Shown here: positions 1 to 7,268 of the stretch, piece by piece | Position numbering within the stretch: position 1 is the first letter of the stretch | Layout of the letters: each line of letters begins with the position of its first letter | Origin: Candidatus Omnitrophota bacterium | GTDB lineage: Bacteria > Omnitrophota > Gorgyraeia > S143-82 | Assembly (NCBI GenBank): GCA_027065215.1 | Contig: JAMOOT010000159.1 | Coordinates: forward strand, 1-10,342 | Direction: 5' to 3' | Length of the DNA stretch: 10,342 nt | Translations under genes and position numbers: made by a program | The notes under the pieces: generated by a model | What the model was told of the DNA's origin: nothing | Database searches by the model: none | Seen by the model: the letters and a program-made list of their open reading frames with translations, nothing else

Positions 1-242
1 TTGTAAGTAAGTATCAGGATCCGGTGGTGATAAATTCCTTAGGGAAGCGGGTGGCCTCTGAGGTTGGGGTTGAATATCTGCCGTTTGATTTTCGAGATGG
101 ATTTAGTTGGGCACATGAACAGGCCAGGTCGCTTGGTATGTATTTGCAGAAATGGTGTGGCTGTATTTTTTCCTATAACGCCCGCCAGCGAGCACTGGCG
201 CGTAGAAGAAAGAAAAAGAAAAGGGAGGAGGCCAGAGTATGA
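1..242 (+). CDS. queH: Epoxyqueuosine reductase QueH, C-terminal part
   Basis: QueH (formerly DUF208) is a cytoplasmic iron-sulfur enzyme that reduces epoxyqueuosine in tRNA to queuosine; it is unrelated in sequence to QueG. The gene enters from the left edge and its frame begins at base 3 (V-S-K-Y-Q-D-P). The visible part shows the family's C-terminal signature: a G-V-E-Y-L-P-F-D-F-R-D-G segment, then an A-R-S-L-G-M-Y-L-Q-K helix and the conserved K-W-C-G-C-I-F-S motif with two cysteines. After it comes a very basic tail (RRRKKKKREEARV). The stop TGA at 240-242 overlaps the ATG of the next gene (ATGA), and the purines that encode the tail also supply that gene's ribosome binding site. The GTG at 24 is internal, not a start. 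The family call is firm; the N-terminal cysteines are outside the window. Confidence 0.85.
   Translation, partial: VSKYQDPVVINSLGKRVASEVGVEYLPFDFRDGFSWAHEQARSLGMYLQKWCGCIFSYNARQRALARRRKKKKREEARV
223..231 (+). promoter_or_regulatory. Strong ribosome binding site of htrA inside the queH 3' end
   Basis: The purine run GGGAGGAGG ends seven bases before the ATG at 239. It lies within the last codons of queH, so translation of the protease is likely coupled to queH. It supports the start at 239, which also places a clean signal peptide at the N-terminus. Confidence 0.75.
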
Positions 243-1603
243 AAAAGACGATTAACGTATTGCTTTTATTTATGACTGTTCTTTTGCCATTGTCTTTAAA
301 TGCCTTTGACTTGCAAGAGGCGACCGTAAAAGTTGCGCAGCAAATAAGGGATTCTGTGGTGGCGATTAGTTCACTTCAAGTAATAAGAGTCTATCCTGAT
401 TTGGATTCTATGTTTTACGATTTATTCCCTGAATTGTTTGGCCCTTCTCAAGTGGAGAGGGTTGGAATAGGCAGTGGGGTAATAATTGATAAGGATGGAT
501 ATATATTGACTAACGAACATGTCCTTGGGTCTGCAGCAGACATTTTGGTGACCTTGCCAGATGGTAATGAATACCATGCTAATGTGGTGGCTATTGATTA
601 TAAGGCTGACCTTGCGGTGATCAAAATAGACCCTCAAGAGGAATTAAAGGTTGCTAAGTTGGGGGACTCTGATGAGGTTGCTATTGGGCAGTGGGTTATG
701 GCAGTAGGCAATCCCTTTGGGGTGGCCTTTCACTCGGCTGAACCGACACTTACGGTCGGTATTGTTAGTGCAGTTCATCGTAGTCTGCCAGAGGCAATGT
801 GGCGTGGCCGGAACTATGTAGATTTGATACAGACCGATGCTGCTATTAATCCGGGTAATAGTGGAGGGCCTTTAGTGAATATGAATGGGGAAGTTATTGG
901 AATAAATGTGGCAATAGTGAGCCCTTCTGGGGGGTCGGTGGGCATTGGGTTTGCCATTCCTATAAATGCTGCCAGAAGGGTAATTAAGAGTGCGATGAGT
1001 GGTAAACCTATTTCCTATGGTTGGATAGGGATAGCCGGGCAGGATATGACATCTCGTCTCCAACGTTATTTTGGCTTAGAGAAGAAAGAAGGAGTTGTGG
1101 TTGTCTCGGTTGTCTTTGGTAGCCCAGCGGAGAGGGCAGGGATAAGAGAGGGAGATGTGATCCTTTCCTTTAATGGGCATCGAATCCGTGATTTTCAGGA
1201 TCTGTTACGATATGTGGGGGAAGTTAGTCCGGGTACAAAAGTTAATGTGGAGATATTGCGTGATGGTAGGAAGATAAAACTTCCCATAATAGTTGGGAAA
1301 AGAGGGGAAGGTTTTGTTAACCCAAAGGTAGCCAAAAGGAAGAATCAAGTAGTATCTCAAGTTAGTGGTCCGGTTAATATAAAGGGGATGGTATTACAAG
1401 ACAGTGGTTCAGGGGTTATAGTTGTAAAAGTAGAACCTGACTCTCCTGCCCAGCGGGCTGGGATAAAGAAAGGGGATAGGATCGAAAGGATAAATGCTCG
1501 AAAGATAGAAAGTCTCTCGGATGTGTTGACTATTCCAGAGGATGAGAGGAATGGAAATATCTTAGTAAGGACCCAACGGGGATATTTTGTTATACTTGAC
1601 TGA
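239..1603 (+). CDS. HtrA/Deg-family periplasmic serine protease with two PDZ domains
   Basis: This is a DegP/DegQ-type protease-chaperone (family S1C) that degrades or holds misfolded envelope proteins. Residues 1-22 form a signal peptide: MKK, a hydrophobic stretch, then a likely cleavage after L-N-A, so it is probably periplasmic. The trypsin-like domain spans about residues 28-255. Its catalytic triad is complete: His94 in T-N-E-H-V, Asp124 in K-A-D-L-A-V-I-K, and Ser208 in N-P-G-N-S-G-G-P. PDZ1 lies at about 260-352 (Y-G-W-I-G-I start, G-S-P-A-E-R-A-G-I-R-E-G-D-V-I). PDZ2 lies at about 382-454 (D-S-P-A-Q-R-A-G-I-K-K-G-D-R-I). At 454 aa the length is usual for the two-PDZ form. The gene overlaps queH by four bases and ends with in-frame TGA-TAA. 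DegP and DegQ cannot be separated from sequence alone. Confidence 0.93.
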   Translation: MKKTINVLLLFMTVLLPLSLNAFDLQEATVKVAQQIRDSVVAISSLQVIRVYPDLDSMFYDLFPELFGPSQVERVGIGSGVIIDKDGYILTNEHVLGSAADILVTLPDGNEYHANVVAIDYKADLAVIKIDPQEELKVAKLGDSDEVAIGQWVMAVGNPFGVAFHSAEPTLTVGIVSAVHRSLPEAMWRGRNYVDLIQTDAAINPGNSGGPLVNMNGEVIGINVAIVSPSGGSVGIGFAIPINAARRVIKSAMSGKPISYGWIGIAGQDMTSRLQRYFGLEKKEGVVVVSVVFGSPAERAGIREGDVILSFNGHRIRDFQDLLRYVGEVSPGTKVNVEILRDGRKIKLPIIVGKRGEGFVNPKVAKRKNQVVSQVSGPVNIKGMVLQDSGSGVIVVKVEPDSPAQRAGIKKGDRIERINARKIESLSDVLTIPEDERNGNILVRTQRGYFVILD

Positions 1604-1622
1604 TAAACAAGGGAATTGAAAG

Positions 1623-2384
1623 GTGTTAAACAAGACGCTGGTGCGAAAAATAGAGCAAAAACAATGGGATGATTTGGCCTGGTTTAGGTGTGCTTGGATT
1701 GGAGATGAGATGTTATATCCTAAACCTGGCCAGTTTTTTCAGGTAGTAACTAAAAGAGAAGATGTATTCCTCCCTCGGCCTATAAGTGTTTTTTACTGCG
1801 ATAAGAATGGGATAGAGTTTTTGGTTAGGATAAGGGGAAAAGGGAGTGCTGCGATGGTTGATTGCGATGAGTTGTTCTTAATTGGCCCCTTAGGTAATTG
1901 GTTTAAAGGGCCGGAGTCAGGCAGAAAGGTTGGCCTATTGGCAGGTGGAGCAGGTTTGGCCCCTCTTAATTTTTTGGCCAGAATGTGTTTGTCTGCAAAG
2001 AGGGAGTTTGTCGTAGTTTGGTCAGTCAGAGTTGGAGATCAGGCGAGAAAAGTTGTCTCTGAACTCGTAGATTATCAGATAGAGGTCTTTTCAGAAGATG
2101 GGACCTTTGGCAAAAAGGGCAATGGGGTAGATGCAGGTGAGTATATTCTTTCCTTAGGCGTGGATCGGTTGTATACATGTGCTCCGTTGGCTATGATGGA
2201 GTCTGTCTATAGTATGGTAAAACGTGATAGGGTTAAAGATGTCCAGTTTTCCTTGGAGGCGAATATGGCCTGTGGCTGGGGGGCTTGTAAGGGATGTTTG
2301 ACAGAGTTTTTAGGAAGGAAATTATATGTTTGTAAGGATGGTCCGATAGTGAGGGTATTAGGCGATGATAAGGTTCTTAGATAA
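1623..2384 (+). CDS. pyrK: Dihydroorotate dehydrogenase B electron-transfer subunit PyrK
   Basis: PyrK is the FAD/[2Fe-2S] subunit that moves electrons from the FMN of PyrD to NAD+ in class 1B dihydroorotate dehydrogenase, the fourth step of UMP synthesis. The 253-residue product shows, in order, P-G-Q-F (36-39), the flavin-binding R-P-I-S (52-55), and a nucleotide-binding A-G-G-A-G-L-A-P-L segment (107-115). C-A-P-L-A-M-M follows (186-192). A C-terminal 2Fe-2S site has Cys217, Cys222, Cys225 and Cys237 (C-G-W-G-A-C-K-G-C, then V-C-K-D-G-P). The start is GTG, supported by AAGGGA at 1609-1614. The last 20 bases overlap pyrD, matching the need for equal amounts of the two subunits. Confidence 0.95.
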   Translation: MLNKTLVRKIEQKQWDDLAWFRCAWIGDEMLYPKPGQFFQVVTKREDVFLPRPISVFYCDKNGIEFLVRIRGKGSAAMVDCDELFLIGPLGNWFKGPESGRKVGLLAGGAGLAPLNFLARMCLSAKREFVVVWSVRVGDQARKVVSELVDYQIEVFSEDGTFGKKGNGVDAGEYILSLGVDRLYTCAPLAMMESVYSMVKRDRVKDVQFSLEANMACGWGACKGCLTEFLGRKLYVCKDGPIVRVLGDDKVLR

Positions 2385-3267
2385 GGATTTGTCTTCTCCT
2401 CTATTTATATCTTCTGGGATCGTGGCAGAATTGGATACATTCAAAGATTTGTCCCTTGATCCTTATGGTTTTGTAATACTTAAGACTGTTACCCTTAAAC
2501 CGAGGGATGGTAATCCCCCTCCCAGGGTTTGGGATGGGAGGTGCGCTATGTTTAATTCTATTGGATTGGCCAATGAAGGGCTAAAGGCCTTCTTGGAAAC
2601 AACTCTTCCCAAATTAGAAGAATTTCCTCTGCCAGTTGTAGTAAGTATAAGTCCTTTTTCTTTGTCAGAAGTAGAAGAGTTTCTACCTTTATTCCATCAA
2701 AATATATGGGCAATCGAGTTGAATTTGTCCTGTCCTAATGTGGAACACGGACATAACCGTTTGATTTCACAGGATATAGAATTTTCTCGAAAGATAGTCT
2801 CTAAAGTGCGTGCTAATTTTAGAGGAAAGTTGATAGTAAAAGTATCTCCAGAGATGGATAATCTGCCTGCCTTGGCTATGGCTTTGGTAGATGAGGGAGT
2901 GGATGCATTAGATGTGGCTAATACCTATCCCGGCCTGGTGTTAGATGTCGAGCAGGCCAGGCCGATTTTCTCTCGTATCTTTGCGGGTGTAAGTGGTCCG
3001 GCGATATTACCGTTGACTCTGAAACGCATTTGGGAGGTCTATGAGTCAGTGGATGTGCCAATATTGGGAAGTGGAGGAGTTCTTGATTGGAAAGATGCAA
3101 TCTCTATGGCTCTCTCAGGGGCTGCAGTGGTAGGAATAGGTTCAGCCCTCTATCGGGATCCTCATGTGGGCAATAATATCTGGGACGGTATTAAAGAATA
3201 TTTGAATCGTAAGTCTTTGTCTTGGCGAGAGATAATTGGTTTGGCTCATGACGTTGTTTCGCAGTAG
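2365..3267 (+). CDS. pyrD: Dihydroorotate dehydrogenase, class 1B catalytic subunit PyrD
   Basis: PyrD is the FMN-binding TIM-barrel subunit that oxidises dihydroorotate to orotate and passes electrons to PyrK. The 300-residue protein has the usual class 1B length. It shows an N-terminal S-S-G flavin loop, Lys40 in L-K-T-V-T, and F-N-S-I-G-L. The catalytic cysteine that marks class 1 is Cys123 in E-L-N-L-S-C-P-N-V. Also present are V-K-V-S-P (158-162), A-G-V-S-G-P-A-I-L-P (207-216) and the phosphate-binding I-L-G-S-G-G-V (233-239) followed by G-A-A-V-V-G-I-G-S. The ATG at 2365 lies inside pyrK, with GAGGG at 2351-2355 as a plausible ribosome binding site. Its end overlaps rarA by 20 bases. 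Pairing with pyrK indicates NAD+ rather than quinone or fumarate as acceptor. Confidence 0.95.
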   Translation: MIRFLDKDLSSPLFISSGIVAELDTFKDLSLDPYGFVILKTVTLKPRDGNPPPRVWDGRCAMFNSIGLANEGLKAFLETTLPKLEEFPLPVVVSISPFSLSEVEEFLPLFHQNIWAIELNLSCPNVEHGHNRLISQDIEFSRKIVSKVRANFRGKLIVKVSPEMDNLPALAMALVDEGVDALDVANTYPGLVLDVEQARPIFSRIFAGVSGPAILPLTLKRIWEVYESVDVPILGSGGVLDWKDAISMALSGAAVVGIGSALYRDPHVGNNIWDGIKEYLNRKSLSWREIIGLAHDVVSQ

Positions 3268-4342
3268 ATCAAGGCCTCCTCTATCGGTAAGGATGCGTCC
3301 AAAGGCATTTTCTGAATTTCTTGGTCAGAAGCATATTTTAGGGTCAGGTGCCATAATAGCACAGATACTTAAGGCCGATATTTTTCCGTCGCTTATTCTC
3401 TATGGTCCGCCGGGGACTGGAAAGACCACGTTGGCACTCCTACTTGCTCGGGCAAAACAGGTGAGGTTTATTTATCTCAATGCCGCGGTTTCTAATGTCA
3501 GGGAATTAAGGTCAGTTTTATTATCGGCAAGAGAACGGTTTAATAAGACTGGGTTAAGGACGATGGTTTTTATAGATGAAATACAAAGATTTAATGCTTC
3601 TCAGCAGGAGGTGCTTCTCCCTTTTGTTGAAGAAGGCTCGTCTATATTTGTAGGTGCCAGTGTTGAAAATCCGTTGTTCGTATTGGTCCCAGCCCTTAAT
3701 TCTCGTTGTTTAGTAGTAGAGTTAAAGCGTCTCTCAGATCAGAATGTTTTTACTGGCCTAAGGCGGGCTTTACAAGACAAGGAAAGGGGAGTTGATAGGG
3801 ATCTTGAAATAGATGATGGTGTCCTTTGGGCTATTGCCAAACGAAGTGATGGGGATATGCGTCGAGCATATACGTTGTTAGAAATGGTTTGTGCTGGCAG
3901 AGATAAGGTTACAGAAGAGGATCTGGAACGATTGACGGGCAAGAAGGTCATATATTACGACCGAAAGTCAGATATGCATTATGATACCATATCGTCCTTT
4001 ATAAAGGCGATGCGTAGAGGAGATGAACAGGAGGCTACTTATTGGTTATCTAAGATGCTTTACGCTGGAGAGGATCCTCGATTTATTGTCAGGAGGATGA
4101 TAATCTTTGCGTCAGAAGATATAGGAATGGCTGATCCAAATGCATTAGTGGTGGCAGTCTCTGCTTATCATGCCCTGCAAGTAATCGGTTTGCCTGAGGC
4201 TGAGTTTGCTCTTATGCAGGCCTGTATGTACCTTTCTCGTGCTCCAAAATCCCCAGAGGTTAAAGAACGGTTATTTGCCTTAAAAGAGCATATTGAAAAA
4301 GAGCAAACCAAAGTTGCCAAGAAGTTTATACAACCAAATTAA
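3248..4342 (+). CDS. rarA: RarA/MgsA-type replication-associated recombination AAA+ ATPase, short form
   Basis: RarA (MgsA, related to eukaryotic WRNIP1) is a clamp-loader-like ATPase that acts at stalled replication forks. Numbered from the ATG at 3248 (364 aa), the protein starts with a linker and M-R-P, then G-Q-K-H. Walker A is G-P-P-G-T-G-K-T-T (53-61). Walker B is V-F-I-D-E-I-Q-R-F-N (107-116), with Gln where the family usually has His. Sensor 1 is G-A-S-V-E-N-P (136-142), and an arginine-containing sensor 2 is G-D-M-R-R-A-Y. The MgsA tetramerisation region is recognisable (D-P-R-F-I-V-R-R-M and A-S-E-D-I-G-M-A-D-P). The product stops about 30 residues after A-P-K-S, so it lacks the last 60 or so residues of full-length RarA (E. 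coli is 447 aa). A TTG at 3236 would add four residues. The gene overlaps pyrD by 20 bases. Confidence 0.9.
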   Translation: MTLFRSRSRPPLSVRMRPKAFSEFLGQKHILGSGAIIAQILKADIFPSLILYGPPGTGKTTLALLLARAKQVRFIYLNAAVSNVRELRSVLLSARERFNKTGLRTMVFIDEIQRFNASQQEVLLPFVEEGSSIFVGASVENPLFVLVPALNSRCLVVELKRLSDQNVFTGLRRALQDKERGVDRDLEIDDGVLWAIAKRSDGDMRRAYTLLEMVCAGRDKVTEEDLERLTGKKVIYYDRKSDMHYDTISSFIKAMRRGDEQEATYWLSKMLYAGEDPRFIVRRMIIFASEDIGMADPNALVVAVSAYHALQVIGLPEAEFALMQACMYLSRAPKSPEVKERLFALKEHIEKEQTKVAKKFIQPN

Positions 4343-4416
4343 TCGACTAAAGATGACATTATCCGAAAAGATTTACTTGGTAATTTCAAATCTGTCTATT
4401 AAAAATGTTTTTTTTG

Positions 4417-4425
4417 TGCTATAAT
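4417..4425 (+). promoter_or_regulatory. Extended -10 promoter for the rpsB cluster
   Basis: TGC followed by TATAAT is a perfect consensus extended -10 element (TGnTATAAT) in the only sizeable intergenic gap of the window. No good -35 hexamer lies at the usual spacing (around 4396-4403 the sequence is CTATTAAA), which fits extended -10 promoters. A start near 4432 would give a leader of about 95 nt before rpsB. The sigma-70 assignment follows from the consensus; the transcription start is inferred. Confidence 0.7.
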
Positions 4426-4526
4426 TCCAAATTCAGTGTATATCGTTTGTTTGAAGGATGAGGGATCATTTGTTATCGGGTTTAAATTGAGAAGATGGGG
4501 TAAAGCCAAAGCAAGGAGGTAAGGAG
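4426..4526 (+). promoter_or_regulatory. Leader region and ribosome binding site of rpsB
   Basis: This is the probable untranslated leader of the rpsB cluster. It ends in a near-perfect Shine-Dalgarno sequence, AAGGAGGT (4513-4520), six bases before the TTG at 4527. That spacing decides for TTG as the rpsB start. S2 represses its own leader in some bacteria, but I see only weak short pairings here (for example ATGA/TCAT around 4459-4470) and cannot identify a known leader fold. Confidence 0.5.
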
Positions 4527-5393
4527 TTGGCTACTGAGTTGATAAAGCGAATGTTGGAGTCCGGTGTTCATTTTGGGCATCAGACCAAAAAATGGAATCC
4601 CAAAATGAAGCCATATGTATTTGGGCGGAGGAAGAATATCTATATTATAGATTTAGAGAAGACAGCCCAAAAATTAGAAGAGGCTAAGAATTTTCTTTCT
4701 TCCATGATAGCCAAGCGTGCGAGTGTGTTATTGGTAGGTACTAAAAAACATGCTCGAGATATTGTGGCAGAAGAGGCCCAGAAATATGGAATATTTTATG
4801 TTAATCACAGATGGTTAGGAGGAACATTGACTAATTTCCCTACGATTTGTAAGAGTATTGGTAAAATGAAAGAGTTGGAGCAGATCCTTTTTGGAGAGGG
4901 ATCAGAACGATTGAAGAAAAAAGAACGGTCTCGCTTGACCCGTATTTATAACAAGAAATTAAAGAATTTTGTTGGAATTAAGGATATGGATAGACTGCCA
5001 GATGTAGTTATTGTCATAGATACAGAACATGAAAAGAATGCTGTTAGGGAAACGAAGCGGTTAAAGATTCCTACGATTGGTATCGTTGATACCGATTGTA
5101 ATCCAGACGATGTTGACTACCCTATACCTGGGAATGACGATGCGTTTAAATCGATTCGATTTCTTTTGGGGGAGTTGCTTTCAGTGATCGATTCGGCCAG
5201 AGACAGTGTTACTACTGCACAAGTGGAGGGAGAGGCTGAGGTAGAAAAGCAAGAAGAACAGGTAAAGACTGAAGAAGAGGCAAGAAAGTTGAAGGAAGAG
5301 GCAGAGAAGATTGCCGAAGAAATTAAGGGAGTTGAGGAATTGGAGTCTCAGGAAGAAGGTATAAAGGAAATAAAGGCAGGAGGAGAGGAGTGA
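4527..5393 (+). CDS. rpsB: 30S ribosomal protein S2 with acidic C-terminal extension
   Basis: S2 sits on the solvent side of the small subunit near the head-body junction and the mRNA exit. The core is typical: L-E-S-G-V-H-F-G-H-Q-T-K-K-W-N-P-K-M (10-27), I-I-D-L-E-K-T (40-46), N-H-R-W-L-G-G-T-L-T-N-F (93-104), L-P-D-V-V-I-V-I-D (157-165), I-P-T-I-G-I-V-D-T-D (181-190) and Y-P-I-P-G-N-D-D-A (198-206). At 288 aa it exceeds the usual 235-260. The excess is a Glu/Lys-rich tail from about residue 232 with high coiled-coil propensity. The start is TTG, fixed by the strong Shine-Dalgarno. The stop shares a base with the tsf ATG (TGATG), so the two are tightly coupled. It heads the conserved rpsB-tsf-pyrH-frr order. 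Confidence 0.97.
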   Translation: MATELIKRMLESGVHFGHQTKKWNPKMKPYVFGRRKNIYIIDLEKTAQKLEEAKNFLSSMIAKRASVLLVGTKKHARDIVAEEAQKYGIFYVNHRWLGGTLTNFPTICKSIGKMKELEQILFGEGSERLKKKERSRLTRIYNKKLKNFVGIKDMDRLPDVVIVIDTEHEKNAVRETKRLKIPTIGIVDTDCNPDDVDYPIPGNDDAFKSIRFLLGELLSVIDSARDSVTTAQVEGEAEVEKQEEQVKTEEEARKLKEEAEKIAEEIKGVEELESQEEGIKEIKAGGEE

Positions 5394-5920
5394 TGGCACA
5401 AGTAACTTCTGATAAGATTAAAGAGTTAAGAGAATTAACTTCAGCAGGGGTGATAGAGTGTAAGAAGGCCTTGGAAGAGGCGGAGGGGGATATAAAAAAG
5501 GCTATTGAAGTATTGAAAAAGCGTGGCGTTGCTATTGCTGAGAAGAAGGCCTCAAGGGCCACTGGCCAGGGGAGAATAGAGGCCTATATCCATATGGGAG
5601 GCAAGATTGGGGTATTGGTTGAAATAGATTGCGAAACGGATTTTGTGGCCAACAATGATTTATTCAAGCAGGCCTGTAAGGATATAGCAATGCATATAGC
5701 GGCTATGGCCCCAGAGTATCTATCTGAGGAGGATGTCCCGAAAGAAGTCCTTGATCAAGTAGAGGATAAGGATGAGTTCCTAAAAGAAAAGGTGCTTTTA
5801 AATCAGCCCTTCATTAAAGATGAGAGCAAGACGATAAAGGATTACATTACTGATTTGATATCCAAGACAGGGGAAAATGCGGTTTTGAAGAGGTTTGTTA
5901 GGTTTGAGGTTGGTCTATAG
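5393..5920 (+). CDS. tsf: Elongation factor Ts, short form
   Basis: EF-Ts is the guanine nucleotide exchange factor for EF-Tu. The protein begins M-A-Q-V-T-S-D-K-I-K. Its N-terminal UBA-like domain covers residues 3-45 (L-R-E-L-T-S-A-G-V-I-E-C-K-K-A-L), a linker follows, and the exchange core contains E-I-D-C-E-T-D-F-V-A-N (77-87). With 175 aa it is much shorter than the 283-aa E. coli protein. It resembles the compact type known from Thermus, which lacks the second core subdomain and coiled coil. The ATG at 5393 is preferred over the GTG one codon upstream because it forms the TGATG overlap with rpsB and is preceded by AGGAGG at 5378-5383, inside the S2 tail codons. The stop is ten bases before pyrH. 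Confidence 0.95.
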   Translation: MAQVTSDKIKELRELTSAGVIECKKALEEAEGDIKKAIEVLKKRGVAIAEKKASRATGQGRIEAYIHMGGKIGVLVEIDCETDFVANNDLFKQACKDIAMHIAAMAPEYLSEEDVPKEVLDQVEDKDEFLKEKVLLNQPFIKDESKTIKDYITDLISKTGENAVLKRFVRFEVGL

Positions 5921-5930
5921 CAATTAAAGA

Positions 5931-6650
5931 ATGCCTGAAATAAAGTATCGTCGGGTAGTAATCAAGATGAGCGGTGAGGCCCTCCAAGGGGAGGAGCCTT
6001 CCGGGATCTCTTTAGATACCTTATCTTATGTATGTGAAGAAATAAAATCGATATGGGATGCTGGGGTTGAGGTGGCAGTGGTAGTAGGTGGAGGGAATAT
6101 CTTTCGTGGAGGGAAAGAGTTTTCGGTTTTTGGATTGGATCGTTCAGTCGCTGACTATATGGGGATGCTGGCCACAGTTATAAATGGCCTGGCCTTGCAG
6201 AATGCATTAGAGAAGTTAGGGGTACCTACCAGAGTTATGACGGCGATAGAGATACGCCAGGTTGCAGAGCCGTATATAAGACGAAAGGCCATTCGCCATT
6301 TAGAGAAGGGAAGAGTGGTGATATTTGTTGCAGGGACAGGTAATCCTTATTTTACTACCGATACTGCAGCCGCCCTTCGCTCGGCTGAGATACATGCTCA
6401 GTTGCTCTTAAAGGCGACAAAAGTAGATGGGGTGTATGACTCGGACCCCAATATAAATCCTAATGCTAAGCGTTATGATCGGCTTACTTATTTGGATGTC
6501 ATAAAACAGAGATTGCAAGTAATGGATATAACTGCTATAACTATGTGTATGGAGAACCGAATTCCCATTGTGGTCTTGGATCTTAATCGCAAGGGGGATA
6601 TGAAAAAGACAGTGATGGGAGAAGAGGTAGGGACGCTTATTACTACATAG
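5931..6650 (+). CDS. pyrH: UMP kinase PyrH
   Basis: PyrH phosphorylates UMP to UDP with ATP. It belongs to the amino-acid-kinase fold, unlike eukaryotic UMP/CMP kinase, and in studied bacteria is inhibited by UTP and often activated by GTP. The 239-residue product has the standard length and motifs: V-I-K-M-S-G-E-A-L (10-18), [11 protein letters not shown] (51-61), [19 protein letters not shown] (131-149) and [13 protein letters not shown] (161-173). It lies between tsf and frr as in many bacteria and acts downstream of PyrK/PyrD and PyrF. The ten-base gap to tsf (CAATTAAAGA) has no proper Shine-Dalgarno, unlike its neighbours, so translation probably relies on coupling. Confidence 0.97.
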   Translation: MPEIKYRRVVIKMSGEALQGEEPSGISLDTLSYVCEEIKSIWDAGVEVAVVVGGGNIFRGGKEFSVFGLDRSVADYMGMLATVINGLALQNALEKLGVPTRVMTAIEIRQVAEPYIRRKAIRHLEKGRVVIFVAGTGNPYFTTDTAAALRSAEIHAQLLLKATKVDGVYDSDPNINPNAKRYDRLTYLDVIKQRLQVMDITAITMCMENRIPIVVLDLNRKGDMKKTVMGEEVGTLITT

Positions 6651-6670
6651 ATTGGAGAAGGAGGATTACT

Positions 6671-7246
6671 ATGCCACATAATTTTTCCAGTGTAAAAGAC
6701 ATAATGAATTGGGCTAAAGGACATATGGAAAAGGCAATAGAGGTATACCAAAAGGGCTTATCTGAAATACGCACTGGCAAGGCCTCGGCTTCTTTGGTAG
6801 AAGAGATACGGGTACATTGCTATGGTCAAGTCCTTCCATTGAAACAGTTGGCATCAGTAAGTATCCCTGATGCTCATTTGATAATGATTCAACCTTGGGA
6901 TCCCAATACTATTCAAGAGATAGAACGCGCCCTTGCTAATTCTAAATTGGGAGTCAATCCTACAGATGACGGAAAGGTGATACGGGTAGTTCTCCCTCCT
7001 CTTTCTGAGGAAAGGCGTAAGGAATTAGATAAAATAGTAAAGCAAGAGGCAGAGCACGCGAAAGTCTCTATTCGCACGATTAGAAGAGAAGCCAAGGAGG
7101 CTATAGAGAAACTTGAGAAGGATAAAGTAATAAGTGAAGATGAGGTCTTTAAGGCCAAAGAAGATTTGCAGAAATTGGTTGATAAGTTTGTAGAGAAGAT
7201 AGGAGAGATTCTCAAAGCAAAAGAAGAGGAGTTAAAGGTCGTATAA
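6671..7246 (+). CDS. frr: Ribosome recycling factor
   Basis: RRF splits the post-termination 70S ribosome together with EF-G. The 191-residue protein is near the usual 185. The three-helix bundle is interrupted by the beta domain, whose Y-G-Q-V-L-P-L-K-Q-L-A-S-V-S-I-P segment is typical, followed by I-Q-P-W-D. The L-P-P-L-S-E-E-R-R-K-E-L motif opens the long helix, and a charged K-A-K-E-E-E-L-K end closes the protein. AAGGAGG at 6658-6664, six bases before the ATG, supports the start. The initial P-H-N-F-S-S-V-K-D segment adds a few residues to the usual N-terminus. It is the last of the four classical translation-cluster genes. Confidence 0.96.
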   Translation: MPHNFSSVKDIMNWAKGHMEKAIEVYQKGLSEIRTGKASASLVEEIRVHCYGQVLPLKQLASVSIPDAHLIMIQPWDPNTIQEIERALANSKLGVNPTDDGKVIRVVLPPLSEERRKELDKIVKQEAEHAKVSIRTIRREAKEAIEKLEKDKVISEDEVFKAKEDLQKLVDKFVEKIGEILKAKEEELKVV

Positions 7247-7268
7247 ATACGTAAGGAGGGAGGGAATT

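Noticed and set aside
4369..4415. AT-only-style hairpin AGATTT/AAATCT followed by a T run (4408-4415), as a rarA terminator
   Set aside because: The stem is six mostly A-T pairs with a 13-base loop and lies about 15 bases before the T run, so it is not a credible intrinsic terminator.
4353..4424. A 23-codon reading frame (M-T-L-S-E-K-I-Y) between rarA and rpsB
   Set aside because: There is no ribosome binding site, it ends inside the -10 element of the rpsB promoter, and it shows no recognisable family.
5181..5399. A minus-strand Leu/Phe-rich frame opposite the S2 tail that mimics a membrane protein
   Set aside because: It is the mirror of GAA/GAG/AAG-rich coding DNA (CTT/CTC/TTC on the other strand). 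The hydrophobicity is an artefact.
6913..7215. A 100-residue minus-strand frame opposite frr
   Set aside because: It is Ser/Leu-rich antisense of the charged RRF helix, with no independent start signal or family resemblance. The other minus-strand frames fail likewise.
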